DNA of 64,000 bases from Methylomonas rhizoryzae (GCF_008632455.1 NZ_CP043929.1:1798001-1862000), one strand, 5' to 3'. Positions 26,301 to 34,643 are shown, numbered from the stretch's first letter. Numbers and translations are program-made. Notes: generated by a model not told the origin, from the sequence alone.

Positions 26301-27561
26301 GGAACGAGCGCCGCTTGGCCCGGCCTTGATCGTAGCGCCAACCTCGGTATGTGCTAACTGGCAGGCCGAAGCGCATCGTTTCGCGCCGACATTGAATCCT
26401 ATCGTATTGGGAGCCGGCGACCGTCAACAATTATTGGGCAATCTGAAAGATTTCGACGTTTTGATTTGCAGTTACGGCTTGTTGCAGCAAGAACAAGTGG
26501 CCGATATGTTGGCGGATATAGCATTCGCCAGCGTAGTACTGGACGAAGCGCAGTGGATCAAAAACGTCGCTACCCGTCGTTCGCAAGGCGCGATGAACTT
26601 AAAGGCCGGTTTCAAATTGATCATGACCGGAACGCCGTTGGAAAACCATCTGGGCGAATTATGGAATCTGTTTCGTTTCATCAACCCCGGCCTGTTGGGT
26701 TCGATGGAACAGTACAACAAGCGTTTTGCCGGGCCGATAGAGCGTGACCGCAATCAGGAAGCCCGTTACCGTCTGAAAAAATTGATCCAGCCTTTCATTC
26801 TGCGCCGCACTAAAACCCAGGTATTGCAGGAACTGCCGCCGCGCACCGAAATTCCGATTTATGTGGAATTGAGCGCCGAGGAACATGCGTTTTACGAAGC
26901 CTTGCGGCGCGACAGCCTGACCGGATTGACGGAAGCGGCGGACAGCAGTCCGGGACAAAAGCATTTGCAAATTTTGGCGGCCATTACCCGTTTGCGGCGC
27001 AGTTGCTGCAACACCCGCTTGGTCAACCCCGCCTTGGAATTGCCCAGCAGTAAATTGGAAGCTTTGGGCGAGATCATCGACGAGCTGTTGGATAACAAAC
27101 ATAAGGCTTTGTTGTTCAGTCAATTTGTCGATCATTTGCAGCTGATTCGCCAATTCATCGAACGGCGCGGTATCAGCTACCAATATTTGGACGGCTCCAC
27201 GCCCGCCAAGGAGCGGCAACAGCGGGTGGATGCGTTTCAGCGCGGCAAAGGCGATTTGTTTTTAATCAGCTTGAAAGCCGGCGGTGTGGGGTTGAACTTA
27301 ACCGCCGCCGATTTCGTGATTCACATGGATCCTTGGTGGAATCCGGCGGTGGAAGATCAGGCCAGCGATAGGGCGCACCGGATGGGGCAGCAGCGTCCGG
27401 TGACGATTTACCGGATGATCGCTAAAAACACCATAGAAGAAAAAATCGTGGCTTTGCACGGCCACAAACGCGATTTGGCGGATAGTTTGCTGGACGGAAC
27501 CGACGTTAGCGGCAAAGTATCCGCCGACGAATTGTTGAACTTGATTAAAAGCGAAGCTTAA
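23341..27561 (+). CDS. large SNF2-family DNA-dependent ATPase
   Basis: A 1406-residue protein. The C-terminal third (about 930-1400) is a complete SNF2/Swi2 motor: Walker A with K978 (DDMGLGKT), DEAQ box at 1068-1071, LIMTGTPLENHLGELWNLF, LLFSQFVDHLQLI and a helicase C domain with SLKAGGVGLNLTAADFVIH then DRAHRMGQ. The first 900 or so residues have no confident domain. The N-terminus (about 1-100) may be winged-helix-like, and the centre has TPR-like helical stretches and a beta-rich part. It resembles bacterial HepA-like SNF2 proteins of unknown role. It starts 32 bp after the mtkB terminator and is transcribed alone. No methylase or nuclease neighbours suggest a defence island. Confidence 0.88.
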   Translation: MHQPCRAKLLEAYRTLPADLQAVVNLLAVYHGYCSLTNIAKMLAGLGIKEGNRILKSETVKARLRPLIAEGLLEENVRPGGTRCSRLLVETLTRQLIADKEFEIYAAEVLASSPQGNSYYRYNTAEDCIREARIYFHRGDYQEMQNCLETGRRYPGNLPSGVDLYLSWFMNPLDVAWFQERHGLILGSLADYAALHQKIYLYAQADLDGFYAAYLASDEGRSNTAAVTSYLELQLLRGNWRQVGASLIGVDDPELVALAAAVKFLHGNFAEALADYERALADLRKLLGQRNAYFLGLAGIFYPLAILKQGEGKARAKLATLLNQAAKENGYWTLAYQYLQAFLCYQQGDLQARDRLLNTPFSYRVSSGFRDTGMPDSVVHTPIFLAVLFLLVKFWCKADFTNRVDAVERQLYSHLLNNGYAWPAAELAKLFAALQPSSQPQWPQDFWEPGRQALADLFVSRADWEVALDALLHLQVADKKPGPAEAGDKATRLVWLLTYTDGGSVKIEPREQKQQAKGGWSKGRAVALKRLAHERDSFDYLSEADLKLCDYIKEYRESGWYGAGTFFEFSSGAVSALIGHPLLFWAGAPEVKVEVVKGEAELRVSKRANGKIHISLEPNPGYEQKYQVIKESPTRLRVVEFNADHHRIFGVLGPKGLEVPASAIEKVLQTLTSISSLLTVHSDIGASSATAEQVEADPTPRVHLLPHGEGLRIAVLVRPFAAGGAYFQAGQGGASVLAEVDGKRLQAQRNFDREHRLAAAVVEACPSLQAADRDASGDWLLAEPEACLEFLLQIQALPEGQAILEWPEGIKFKVLGQTSGSGMSVSVKRDNDWFSLQGELKIDDQTVLDMQQLLGLLDQRQGRFMQLKSGEFLALTDEFRRRLEDLKAYADFNGKKLRLNPLAALTLEDWQQDDGFKADKHWQAYIGRLQAAREFQPQLPSTFQAELRDYQLEGYRWLSRLAQWGVGACLADDMGLGKTVQGLALLVERAPLGPALIVAPTSVCANWQAEAHRFAPTLNPIVLGAGDRQQLLGNLKDFDVLICSYGLLQQEQVADMLADIAFASVVLDEAQWIKNVATRRSQGAMNLKAGFKLIMTGTPLENHLGELWNLFRFINPGLLGSMEQYNKRFAGPIERDRNQEARYRLKKLIQPFILRRTKTQVLQELPPRTEIPIYVELSAEEHAFYEALRRDSLTGLTEAADSSPGQKHLQILAAITRLRRSCCNTRLVNPALELPSSKLEALGEIIDELLDNKHKALLFSQFVDHLQLIRQFIERRGISYQYLDGSTPAKERQQRVDAFQRGKGDLFLISLKAGGVGLNLTAADFVIHMDPWWNPAVEDQASDRAHRMGQQRPVTIYRMIAKNTIEEKIVALHGHKRDLADSLLDGTDVSGKVSADELLNLIKSEA

Positions 27562-27578
27562 ACTGCGCTCGCTGCCGG

Positions 27579-27609
27579 CCGCGTCCGCGTCTGTTTGAGG
27601 CGGACGCGG
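27579..27609 (+). terminator. hairpin downstream of the SNF2 gene
   Basis: A 10-bp perfect stem (CCGCGTCCGC / GCGGACGCGG) with an 11-base loop starts 18 bp after the SNF2 stop and is followed by TCGTAGTTTTG. The stem is strong; the T-run is delayed by a few bases. Confidence 0.55.
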
Positions 27610-27674
27610 TCGTAGTTTTGCGTCTATCTGACAATCGGTAGTGCAGTGTCAGGTTGCCGTTAAGCAAACGCCTG

Positions 27675-28124
27675 TTATTTTGCCGCCACGCCCCGGGCTT
27701 CCGGCGTCGCCGCTTGCTTGCCGGCGCCGGCCGCGCCTGACAGATTCAACAGCCAGCCGTCTTGGGCGATACATTCGCCTTCCAACGCTTTAGCTTCGAT
27801 ATGGATACGGGCGTAAGTATCGCGTAATTCCGGCGGCAGCTTGGCACTGACGAAATAAAAGGTCTTTTTATCTACGATTTCCAGTTTCAACGGAATTTGC
27901 TTGGCGCTGGCGGAAATATGCAAGGGGTCGGCCAGCCGGTTGACGTGAAAGCTGATTTCGGAACCCGGCGCCGCTTGCGCATGGTTAGGCGGCGAATAGT
28001 CGCGGAATTTTGGTTTGATGCATTTCTTATCGACTTCTTCGGCCGGGGTAACCGCGAACGCCGTACCGGTGCAGCTTAAAGTCAATAACAGCAGGGCTTG
28101 TCTCCAGGTGGGGAATGGTTTCAT
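27675..28124 (-). CDS. small exported protein of unknown function
   Basis: A 149-residue protein with a signal peptide (cleavage likely after AFA, about residue 24). The mature part is lysine- and proline-rich with two cysteines (KKCIKPKF and EGECIAQ) and a possible beta-sandwich (GSEISFHVNR, IPLKLEIVDKKTFYFVSAKLP). The C-terminal 20 residues are Ala/Gly-rich. I do not recognise a family. It is convergent with the SNF2 gene and divergent from hslVU. Confidence 0.7.
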   Translation of the reverse strand: MKPFPTWRQALLLLTLSCTGTAFAVTPAEEVDKKCIKPKFRDYSPPNHAQAAPGSEISFHVNRLADPLHISASAKQIPLKLEIVDKKTFYFVSAKLPPELRDTYARIHIEAKALEGECIAQDGWLLNLSGAAGAGKQAATPEARGVAAK

Positions 28125-28302
28125 AGCGAGCCTCTTGATATTGTTGTTATTATGTTCAGCAGCCGAACTTTAATCAGTTTTAGCCTGTATGGCAATGCCG
28201 ATATAACCTTGATAACTGTCCGGATACTTTAAACTGCTGGCTTAGCACAGCATAGAACGGGTAAAATGGCGCGTTTTTCCGCAGATCGAGCAGGGCAAAT
28301 TC

Positions 28303-28866
28303 ATGGAGATCAGAGGTACGACCATATTAGCCGTCCGGCGCGGCGACAAAGTGGTTATCGGCGGCGACGGGCAAGTCACTTTGGGCAACACGGTTATGAA
28401 AGGCAATGCCCGCAAAGTCAGGCGTTTGTACCACGATAAAGTCATCGCCGGGTTTGCCGGAGCAACCGCGGATGCTTTTACCTTATTCGAACATTTCGAA
28501 GCCAAATTGGAAAAACATCGCGGCAATTTAACCCGGGCCGCGGTGGAAATGGCCAAAGACTGGCGTACCGACCGGGCGCTACGCAAATTGGAAGCCTTGC
28601 TGGTTATCGCCGACGCCAACACCTTGTTGACCATTTCCGGAACCGGCGACGTGATAGAGCCCGAACACGATTTTATGGCGATAGGCTCCGGCGGGGCATT
28701 TGCGCAAAGCGCGGCGCGGGCCTTGTTGGAAAATACCGAGCTGTCCGCCCGGGAAATCGTGGTGAAAGCCTTGAACATCGCGGCCGATATTTGCATTTAC
28801 ACCAATCACAATCTGCGTATCGAAGAATTGGACGCGCTGCCGCGGGCGTCCGAGCAGGCGCAGTAA
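28303..28866 (+). CDS. hslV: ATP-dependent protease subunit HslV
   Basis: HslV (ClpQ) is the threonine protease core of the HslVU proteasome-like complex. The 187-residue protein matches E. coli HslV throughout (GGDGQVTLGNTVMKGNARKV, IAGFAGATADAFTLFE, ENTELSAREIV). The mature protein should begin at Thr6, because the chain starts MEIRG then TTILAVRR. This implies removal of a five-residue propeptide rather than of methionine alone. Such short propeptides are known in other HslV proteins. hslU follows 30 bp downstream. Confidence 0.96.
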   Translation: MEIRGTTILAVRRGDKVVIGGDGQVTLGNTVMKGNARKVRRLYHDKVIAGFAGATADAFTLFEHFEAKLEKHRGNLTRAAVEMAKDWRTDRALRKLEALLVIADANTLLTISGTGDVIEPEHDFMAIGSGGAFAQSAARALLENTELSAREIVVKALNIAADICIYTNHNLRIEELDALPRASEQAQ

Positions 28867-28896
28867 TCGATTCGCAAACCAGCGAAACACGGAATT

Positions 28897-30216
28897 ATGA
28901 GTCAGATGACACCCAGAGAAATCGTCAGCGAATTGGACAAACACATCATCGGTCAAGCCGATGCCAAGCGTTCGGTGGCGATAGCCTTGCGTAACCGTTG
29001 GCGCCGCAGTCAGGTGGCAGCGGAATTGCGCGAGGAAATTACCCCGAAAAACATTTTGATGATAGGCCCGACCGGGGTGGGTAAAACCGAGATTGCCCGC
29101 CGCTTGGCCAAATTGGCCAATGCGCCGTTTATCAAGATTGAAGCGACCAAATTTACCGAGGTGGGCTACGTCGGCCGCGACGTCGAGTCCATCATCCGCG
29201 ATTTAGTGGACACTGCAGTCAAAATGACCCGCATGTCGGCGATGGAAAAAGTACAAAACCGGGCGGCGGATGCGGCCGAAGAGAAAGTATTGGATATTTT
29301 GCTGCCGCGCGCCGAAGGCGGCATGTTGTCTGACAGCGAGGAATCGACCCGGCAGAAAATGCGCAAAAAGCTGCGCGAAGGCGATTTGGACGATAAGGAA
29401 ATACAAATCGACGTGGCTTCGCCGCCGGTAGGCGTGGAAATCATGGCGCCGCCGGGCATGGAAGAAATGACCAGCCAATTGCAAGGCATGTTTCAGCACT
29501 TGAACACGGGCCGTACCAAAGCGCGTAAAACCAAGATCAAAGACGCTTTGAAGTTGTTGCAGGAAGAAGAGGCCGGCAAGTTGGTCAACGAAGAGGAGAT
29601 CAAGCAAACGGCCTTACAAGCCGTCGAGCAGCACGGTATCGTGTTTCTGGACGAGATCGACAAAATCTGCAAACGCCAGGAGGTCAGCGGCGGGGAAGTG
29701 TCCCGCGAAGGCGTGCAACGCGATTTGTTGCCGATAGTGGAAGGCAGTACGGTCAGCACCAAATACGGTATGATCAAGACCGACCATATTCTGTTTATCG
29801 CTTCCGGTGCATTTCACTTGACCAAGCCGTCCGATTTGATCCCCGAACTGCAGGGCCGGTTTCCGATTCGAGTCGAGCTGAGCCCGCTCAGCGCCAACGA
29901 TTTCGTGCGGATTTTGACGGAACCCGACGCGTCATTAACCGAGCAATACCAAGCCTTGTTGGCGACCGAAGGCGTCAAGCTGGCGTTTTCCGCAGACGGG
30001 ATACAGCGCATCGCCGAACTCGGATGGCAGGTCAACGAAAGCGTGGAGAATATCGGCGCACGCCGCTTGCACACTATTTTGGAAAAATTGTTGGAAGACA
30101 TTTCGTTTTCCGCGCCGGATCTGCCGGACAAAACGATCACGATAGATGCCGCTTATGTCGACGCCCATTTGGGCGAACTGGCCGCGGACGAAGATTTAAG
30201 CCGATACATTTTGTAA
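28897..30216 (+). CDS. hslU: ATP-dependent protease ATPase subunit HslU
   Basis: HslU is the AAA+ unfoldase that feeds substrates into HslV. The 439-residue protein has Walker A GPTGVGKTEIARRLA (about residue 54), an intermediate domain (about 110-240, highly charged), Walker B VFLDEIDKIC (about 248) and the sensor region. It ends in EDLSRYIL, the tail that inserts into HslV and activates it. Length and order are standard. The DUF971 gene starts 2 bp after the stop, as in many gammaproteobacteria. Confidence 0.97.
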   Translation: MSQMTPREIVSELDKHIIGQADAKRSVAIALRNRWRRSQVAAELREEITPKNILMIGPTGVGKTEIARRLAKLANAPFIKIEATKFTEVGYVGRDVESIIRDLVDTAVKMTRMSAMEKVQNRAADAAEEKVLDILLPRAEGGMLSDSEESTRQKMRKKLREGDLDDKEIQIDVASPPVGVEIMAPPGMEEMTSQLQGMFQHLNTGRTKARKTKIKDALKLLQEEEAGKLVNEEEIKQTALQAVEQHGIVFLDEIDKICKRQEVSGGEVSREGVQRDLLPIVEGSTVSTKYGMIKTDHILFIASGAFHLTKPSDLIPELQGRFPIRVELSPLSANDFVRILTEPDASLTEQYQALLATEGVKLAFSADGIQRIAELGWQVNESVENIGARRLHTILEKLLEDISFSAPDLPDKTITIDAAYVDAHLGELAADEDLSRYIL

Positions 30217-30218
30217 CC

Positions 30219-30608
30219 ATGCGCATACATACGACGCCTTGCCATTGCAATCCGACCGAAATCAAATTGCATAAACTGTCGGCAATGTTGGAAATTCATT
30301 TCGACGACGGCAGCATTTTCGAAATGCCGGCCGAATACCTAAGGGTTTATACTCAATCGGCCGAAGCGGTCGGCCACGGGCCTGGCCAGGACGTGCTGCA
30401 GACCGGTAAGGAAAACGTCAGCATTGTCGACTTGAAACCGGTAGGCAATTACGCCATTGCCTTGACCTTTAGCGACGGACATGACAGCGGCATCTATTCT
30501 TGGGACTTACTGTACAAATTGGGTGCGGATTTCCCGTTGTTATGGGGGCAATACCTGGAGGCGCTCAAAGCGGCCGGTATCAGCCGCAAACCCACCATTC
30601 ACAACTGA
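30219..30608 (+). CDS. DUF971 domain protein (gamma-butyrobetaine hydroxylase N-terminal-like)
   Basis: A 129-residue protein made of a single DUF971 domain, the small beta fold also seen at the N-terminus of gamma-butyrobetaine hydroxylase. Visible features are LEIHFDDGSIFEMPAEYLRV near residue 22, and VGNYAIALTFSDGHDSGIYSW near 75. The start at ATG 30219, just after the hslU stop, is chosen over a longer frame that would overlap hslU by about 190 bp. It lies in the conserved hslVU-DUF971-ubiE order. The function is unknown. Confidence 0.88.
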   Translation: MRIHTTPCHCNPTEIKLHKLSAMLEIHFDDGSIFEMPAEYLRVYTQSAEAVGHGPGQDVLQTGKENVSIVDLKPVGNYAIALTFSDGHDSGIYSWDLLYKLGADFPLLWGQYLEALKAAGISRKPTIHN

Positions 30609-30617
30609 CAACGGCTT

Positions 30618-31367
30618 ATGAGCAACGACAACACTACTCATTTCGGCTTCAAGCAAGTCCCGGTACACGAGAAAGTCACGCTGGTGCGCGGAGTCTTCGA
30701 TTCGGTCGCAGGGCAATACGACGTGATGAACGACTTGATGTCGTTGGGTATACACCGAATCTGGAAGAGAGTAGCGGTGCAGTTGGCTAACGTACGCGAA
30801 GGCGAACGCGTGCTGGACTTGGCCGGCGGTACCGGCGATCTGACCGTACTGTTCGAAAAGCGCGTCGGCAGCAGCGGACAAGTGGTATTGGCGGATATCA
30901 ACGCCGCCATGCTGCGTACCGGCCGTGATCGTTTAATCGATCGCGGTTTGGCGGCCAACATCCGTTATGCGCAAGTCAATGCCGAATGTTTGCCGTTTGC
31001 CGATAACAGTTTCGATTGCGTCTGTATCGGTTTCGGTTTACGCAACGTCACCGATAAGGAAGCCGCGTTGCGCTCCATGCATCGCGTGTTAAAACCGGGC
31101 GGGCGGGTCATCGTGCTGGAATTCTCGCATCCGGTCGATCCGGTCACGGAGAAGGTTTACGACTTCTATTCCTTCAACATTCTGCCGAAAATCGGGGCTT
31201 TCGTCGCCAAGGACGAGGATAGTTATCGTTATCTGGCCGAATCTATCCGTATGCATCCCAAACAAGACGAGTTGAAACGCATGATGGAAGCGGTAGGCTT
31301 GGAACGTTGCGAATATTTCAACATGAGCCAAGGTATCGTAGCCGTACACCGCGGTTACAAGTTTTAA
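30618..31367 (+). CDS. ubiE: ubiquinone/menaquinone C-methyltransferase UbiE
   Basis: A SAM-dependent methyltransferase of 249 residues that adds the C-methyl group of the benzoquinone ring. It has the UbiE signatures YDVMNDLMSLGIHRIWKR (about 35-52), DLAGGTGDLTVLFEKRVG (SAM-binding, about 72-89), GFGLRNVTDKEAALRSMHRV (about 137-156) and the C-terminal GIVAVHRGYKF. It is followed, after a possible tiny frame, by ubiJ and ubiB, the usual ubiquinone-synthesis group. Confidence 0.96.
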   Translation: MSNDNTTHFGFKQVPVHEKVTLVRGVFDSVAGQYDVMNDLMSLGIHRIWKRVAVQLANVREGERVLDLAGGTGDLTVLFEKRVGSSGQVVLADINAAMLRTGRDRLIDRGLAANIRYAQVNAECLPFADNSFDCVCIGFGLRNVTDKEAALRSMHRVLKPGGRVIVLEFSHPVDPVTEKVYDFYSFNILPKIGAFVAKDEDSYRYLAESIRMHPKQDELKRMMEAVGLERCEYFNMSQGIVAVHRGYKF

Positions 31368-31374
31368 AGGTTTT

Positions 31375-31521
31375 ATGCCGGCATTGGTTGGCGACCACCC
31401 GGATTGCGTGCACGGGCAGGCGGTGGACCCAGTCTATCGCAACTTTTGCCGCCGCATGTTTGCCTTGATACCGCATCGAACAGCCGCTTCGCTTGATCAC
31501 GCTTATTTCTTCCAATCCTGA
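31375..31521 (+). CDS. possible 48-residue small protein between ubiE and ubiJ
   Basis: An open frame fills the 150-bp gap between ubiE and ubiJ. It starts at ATG 31375, 7 bp after the ubiE stop and just downstream of TAAAGG. It ends with a TGA that shares its A with the ubiJ ATG (TGATG), a typical translational-coupling overlap. The predicted product is His-, Arg- and Cys-containing (starts MPALVGDHPD, ends YFFQS) with no family I recognise. It could equally be a chance frame in leader DNA that couples ubiJ translation. Confidence 0.3.
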   Translation: MPALVGDHPDCVHGQAVDPVYRNFCRRMFALIPHRTAASLDHAYFFQS

Positions 31522-32165
31522 TGTCCGGCGACTTTTTGCAAATTAAACCTTTATTGCTCAGCGCCTTGGAGCGCGCGCTCAACGGATATTTGGCGTTGGA
31601 CGCACACTATCCGGACCTGTTGACGCCGCTGCAAGGGAAAGTGATCGCCATCCACGTCACGCCTTTCGACGAAACCTTATACGTTTGTCCGGGTGCGGAA
31701 CGCATCCAATTGCTGGAGAGCTACGGCGGGACGGCAGACGCCCGTATAAGCGGTTCGTTGTCGGCTTTAGGCTTGATGGGACTGAGCGCGACACCGATGC
31801 GCAGTTTGTTCCGCGGCGAAGTGCGCATCGAGGGCGATATGCAAGCGGCGCATAAGCTGCAACGATTGTTCGAAAAATTGGACATCAATTTGCAAGCCAA
31901 ATTGGCTCGTTACACCGGCGAAAGCTTCGCAGTCAAGACGGCCGAACTGTTTCGCGGCAGCCGCGCCTGGACTCAGCACAGCTTGACCGGTTTTCGATTG
32001 AATTTGGAAGAGTTTCTGCAAGAAGAAACCAGGGAATTGCCGGCTAAAGCGGAAGCCGAGCTCTGGTGCGAGGATGTCGATGCTTTACGCTCCGATTACG
32101 ATAGATTGGAAGCGCGCGTGGCGCGTTTGGAAGCGCGCGCCAACAACAATTTAGAAGCTGAATAA
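31521..32165 (+). CDS. ubiJ: ubiquinone biosynthesis accessory factor UbiJ (SCP2 domain)
   Basis: UbiJ is a lipid-binding SCP2-domain protein that helps organise the aerobic ubiquinone-synthesis complex with UbiK. The 214-residue protein has a sterol-carrier-like N-terminal domain (about 15-110, including YVCPGAERIQLL and the FRGEVRIEGDMQ segment). A C-terminal helical and coiled-coil tail (DYDRLEARVARLEARANNNL) follows, as in the family. It sits between ubiE and ubiB as expected; the gap to ubiB is 19 bp. Confidence 0.92.
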   Translation: MSGDFLQIKPLLLSALERALNGYLALDAHYPDLLTPLQGKVIAIHVTPFDETLYVCPGAERIQLLESYGGTADARISGSLSALGLMGLSATPMRSLFRGEVRIEGDMQAAHKLQRLFEKLDINLQAKLARYTGESFAVKTAELFRGSRAWTQHSLTGFRLNLEEFLQEETRELPAKAEAELWCEDVDALRSDYDRLEARVARLEARANNNLEAE

Positions 32166-32184
32166 ACTGCGAGGACGGTTTGAA

Positions 32185-33756
32185 GTGATTCGTTTGAAAA
32201 TCCTGACTCGCTTGATGCGCATCAATTGGGTGATGATGTCTCACGGTTTGGACGAAATCGTGCTGAAAACCCATTTGCTGCGGCCGATTCGGTTTTTAGC
32301 ATTGTTGTCGCCCAACTATTGGCTCAGCAAATCCAAGTTGCCGCGCGGTTTGCGTATCCGCCGCGCTTTGGAAGATTTGGGACCGATTTACGTCAAATTC
32401 GGGCAAACCTTGTCGACCCGCCGCGATTTGTTGCCGGAAGACATCGCCGAAGAGTTGGTCAAATTACAAGACCGAGTGCCGCCTTTCTCCGCGGAAAAAG
32501 CCAGAAATATTATCGAAAAACAACTGGGGCAAACCATCCAACAGGCGTTTTTGGAGTTCGATACCGAACCCATGGCCTCGGCCTCGGTGGCGCAAGTGCA
32601 CGCGGCGACCTTGTTGACCGGCGAAAAAGTCATCGTCAAAGTGTTGCGGCCGGACATCGAGGATAAAATCCATTCCGATGTAGCATTACTTTACGAACTG
32701 GCCCGCTTGGCGGAACGCTTTTGGTCGGACGCTCGCCGTTTGCGGGCTACCGAAGTAGTCGCCGAATTCGAAAAAACTATTTTGGACGAGCTGGATTTGC
32801 TCAGGGAAGCGGCCAATGCCAGTGCCATCCGCAGCAATTTCAAAAACTCGGAGCTGCTGTACATACCGGAAGTCCATTGGCCGCTTTGCCGGCGCAAGGT
32901 ATTGGTCATGGAGCGCATACACGGCGTTCCGGTCGGCGACATCGCTGCGTTGCGCGCCGGCAATGCGGACTTCAAAAAACTGGCGGAGCGGGGGGTGGAA
33001 ATTTTTTTCACCCAAGTGTTTCGCGACAATTTCTTCCACGCCGACATGCATCCGGGCAACATTTTCGTGGAATTGCCGGATAAATATTTGGCGGTGGATT
33101 TCGGCATCGTCGGTAGCTTATCGGATTCCGACCAGCGCTATTTGGCCGAAAACTTTTTGGCCTTCTTCAATCACGATTATCGGCGCGTCGCCCAAATGCA
33201 TATCGAGTCGGGCTGGGTGCCCGGCACTACTCGGGTAGAGGAGTTCGAAGCGGCGATACGTAGCGTGTGCGAGCCTATCTTCGAAAAACCGCTGAAAGAC
33301 ATCTCTTTCGGCCTGTTGCTGCTGCGCCTATTTCAAACCGCCCGACGCTTCGACATGGCGGTACAACCGCAGTTGGTACTGCTGCAAAAAACCTTGCTGA
33401 ATATCGAAGGCCTGGGGCGGCAATTGTATCCGGATTTGGATCTGTGGCAGACTGCCAAACCTTATTTGGAAAACTGGTTTAAAGAGCGTATGGGGCCCGC
33501 CGCTAAGGTGAAGGAACTGTTCGGCCAGTTTCCGCAAATTACCGAGCATTTGCCGGAAATGCCTAATCTGGTGCTGCAAGCCCTTAATAGTCATGCGCAG
33601 TTGCAGTCCCACTTAAAACACCAAAATAGAGAACTGGAACAGCTGCGTAAGCAGATGCAGCGCAACAATCAGCGCACGCTGTGGGTCATCGTCGGCAGTA
33701 CGTTGATGATTACCGCCGCTTTAGTGCTGCATTCACCGTTCATACGCGGCTTGTAG
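32185..33756 (+). CDS. ubiB: ubiquinone biosynthesis ATPase/kinase-like protein UbiB
   Basis: A 523-residue ABC1/ADCK-family membrane-bound atypical kinase required for ubiquinone synthesis. The family features are present: the KxGQ motif (YVKFGQTLSTRRDLLP, about 70-85), the alanine-rich nucleotide loop (MASASVAQVHAA), the FHADMHPGNIFV catalytic loop (about 282-293) and the metal-binding AVDFGIVG. The C-terminus carries hydrophobic membrane segments (TLWVIVGSTLMITAALVL). GTG at 32185 is the start, preceded by GAGGA. Confidence 0.95.
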   Translation: MIRLKILTRLMRINWVMMSHGLDEIVLKTHLLRPIRFLALLSPNYWLSKSKLPRGLRIRRALEDLGPIYVKFGQTLSTRRDLLPEDIAEELVKLQDRVPPFSAEKARNIIEKQLGQTIQQAFLEFDTEPMASASVAQVHAATLLTGEKVIVKVLRPDIEDKIHSDVALLYELARLAERFWSDARRLRATEVVAEFEKTILDELDLLREAANASAIRSNFKNSELLYIPEVHWPLCRRKVLVMERIHGVPVGDIAALRAGNADFKKLAERGVEIFFTQVFRDNFFHADMHPGNIFVELPDKYLAVDFGIVGSLSDSDQRYLAENFLAFFNHDYRRVAQMHIESGWVPGTTRVEEFEAAIRSVCEPIFEKPLKDISFGLLLLRLFQTARRFDMAVQPQLVLLQKTLLNIEGLGRQLYPDLDLWQTAKPYLENWFKERMGPAAKVKELFGQFPQITEHLPEMPNLVLQALNSHAQLQSHLKHQNRELEQLRKQMQRNNQRTLWVIVGSTLMITAALVLHSPFIRGL

Positions 33757-33956
33757 ACTCTTTGCCGCATAAGCTCGACCTTCCGCCAAGATAGAGAACT
33801 TTGGCAACTCGAATGCGTGGGTCGAACTTGCATGAGTGCGGCTAGCCGGTGTGCAAGCAGAGTGTTATCTCATCCCCAATTTACGGCATCCATTTACATT
33901 TCTTTACATCCCGCGTGTAACATAAAAAGCGTCGTTTAATTCATACGGGGAAACAA

Positions 33957-34577
33957 ATGAGTAAAAGTGCAGTTTCATCTATGTTGGCGCTGGGCATGGT
34001 CGGATTGTTGACGGTCAGCCAAGTGGAAGCGGCACCGCCGTCGGTAGCCGGCACCAGCTGGGATTTGAGCGGAAAGCTGAAGGGGCGGCTAAGCGTAAAA
34101 TGTAAACGCACGCCGGGGATCAGCACCCCCATTGCCAGCGGAACGGTATTGGACGGTGCGATACAGTTCGACGACGGGGAAGTGGAAGGCGACGGCGAAG
34201 GCACGTTTATCATGACGGATGCGTATTTCACCGTGCAAACCGCCAGCGGAACCTGGAGTCAAAAGGGCGCTAAGCTGAATCTGGCGTTCGATCATTGGTA
34301 CGATTCGCCGATGGCGGTGTTTGCGTTCGCGTTTGCGCAAGTACCGGACGAGATTCAATTCGACGATAACGGGGTTGTCGGTTCGGCCGGTGGTTTTAAG
34401 ATCACGCAACCTTTGACCGTCAAGGGTACCATCAATAAAAAAGGTACGCGTTTAACGCTTAACGAGGGCTTGGGATTTAAATTTACCGCCTCTGCCGCCG
34501 CGATGGGCGGCTCCAATACCTGTACCTATAAAATGAATGGCTTGGGCCGTAAATATACCGGGGGGCCGCAGGAATAG
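33957..34577 (+). CDS. exported protein of unknown function
   Basis: A 206-residue protein with a signal peptide (cleavage likely after VEA, about residue 25). The mature part looks like a beta-rich domain: VAGTSWDLSGKLKGRLSVKC, a DGAIQFDDGEVEGDGEGTF segment, then ASGTWSQKGAKLNLAFDHW. Two cysteines (KCKRT and NTCTYK) may pair. The pattern of alternating GTW..KG strands resembles lipocalin-like or META-type folds but I cannot assign it. It is a single gene ending in a strong terminator. Confidence 0.72.
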   Translation: MSKSAVSSMLALGMVGLLTVSQVEAAPPSVAGTSWDLSGKLKGRLSVKCKRTPGISTPIASGTVLDGAIQFDDGEVEGDGEGTFIMTDAYFTVQTASGTWSQKGAKLNLAFDHWYDSPMAVFAFAFAQVPDEIQFDDNGVVGSAGGFKITQPLTVKGTINKKGTRLTLNEGLGFKFTASAAAMGGSNTCTYKMNGLGRKYTGGPQE

Positions 34578-34594
34578 CCGGAAAACTTCTAAGC

Positions 34595-34619
34595 AAGGCG
34601 GGATTATCCCGCCTTTTTT
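34595..34619 (+). terminator. intrinsic terminator after exported unknown protein
   Basis: A 9-bp perfect stem (AAGGCGGGA / TCCCGCCTT) with loop TTA runs into six Ts. It ends the plus-strand gene and lies 25 bp from the convergent fliK stop, so it may also affect the fliK transcript. Confidence 0.85.
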
Positions 34620-34643
34620 GTGTTCTCGGTGAAAGGTTTCCGG

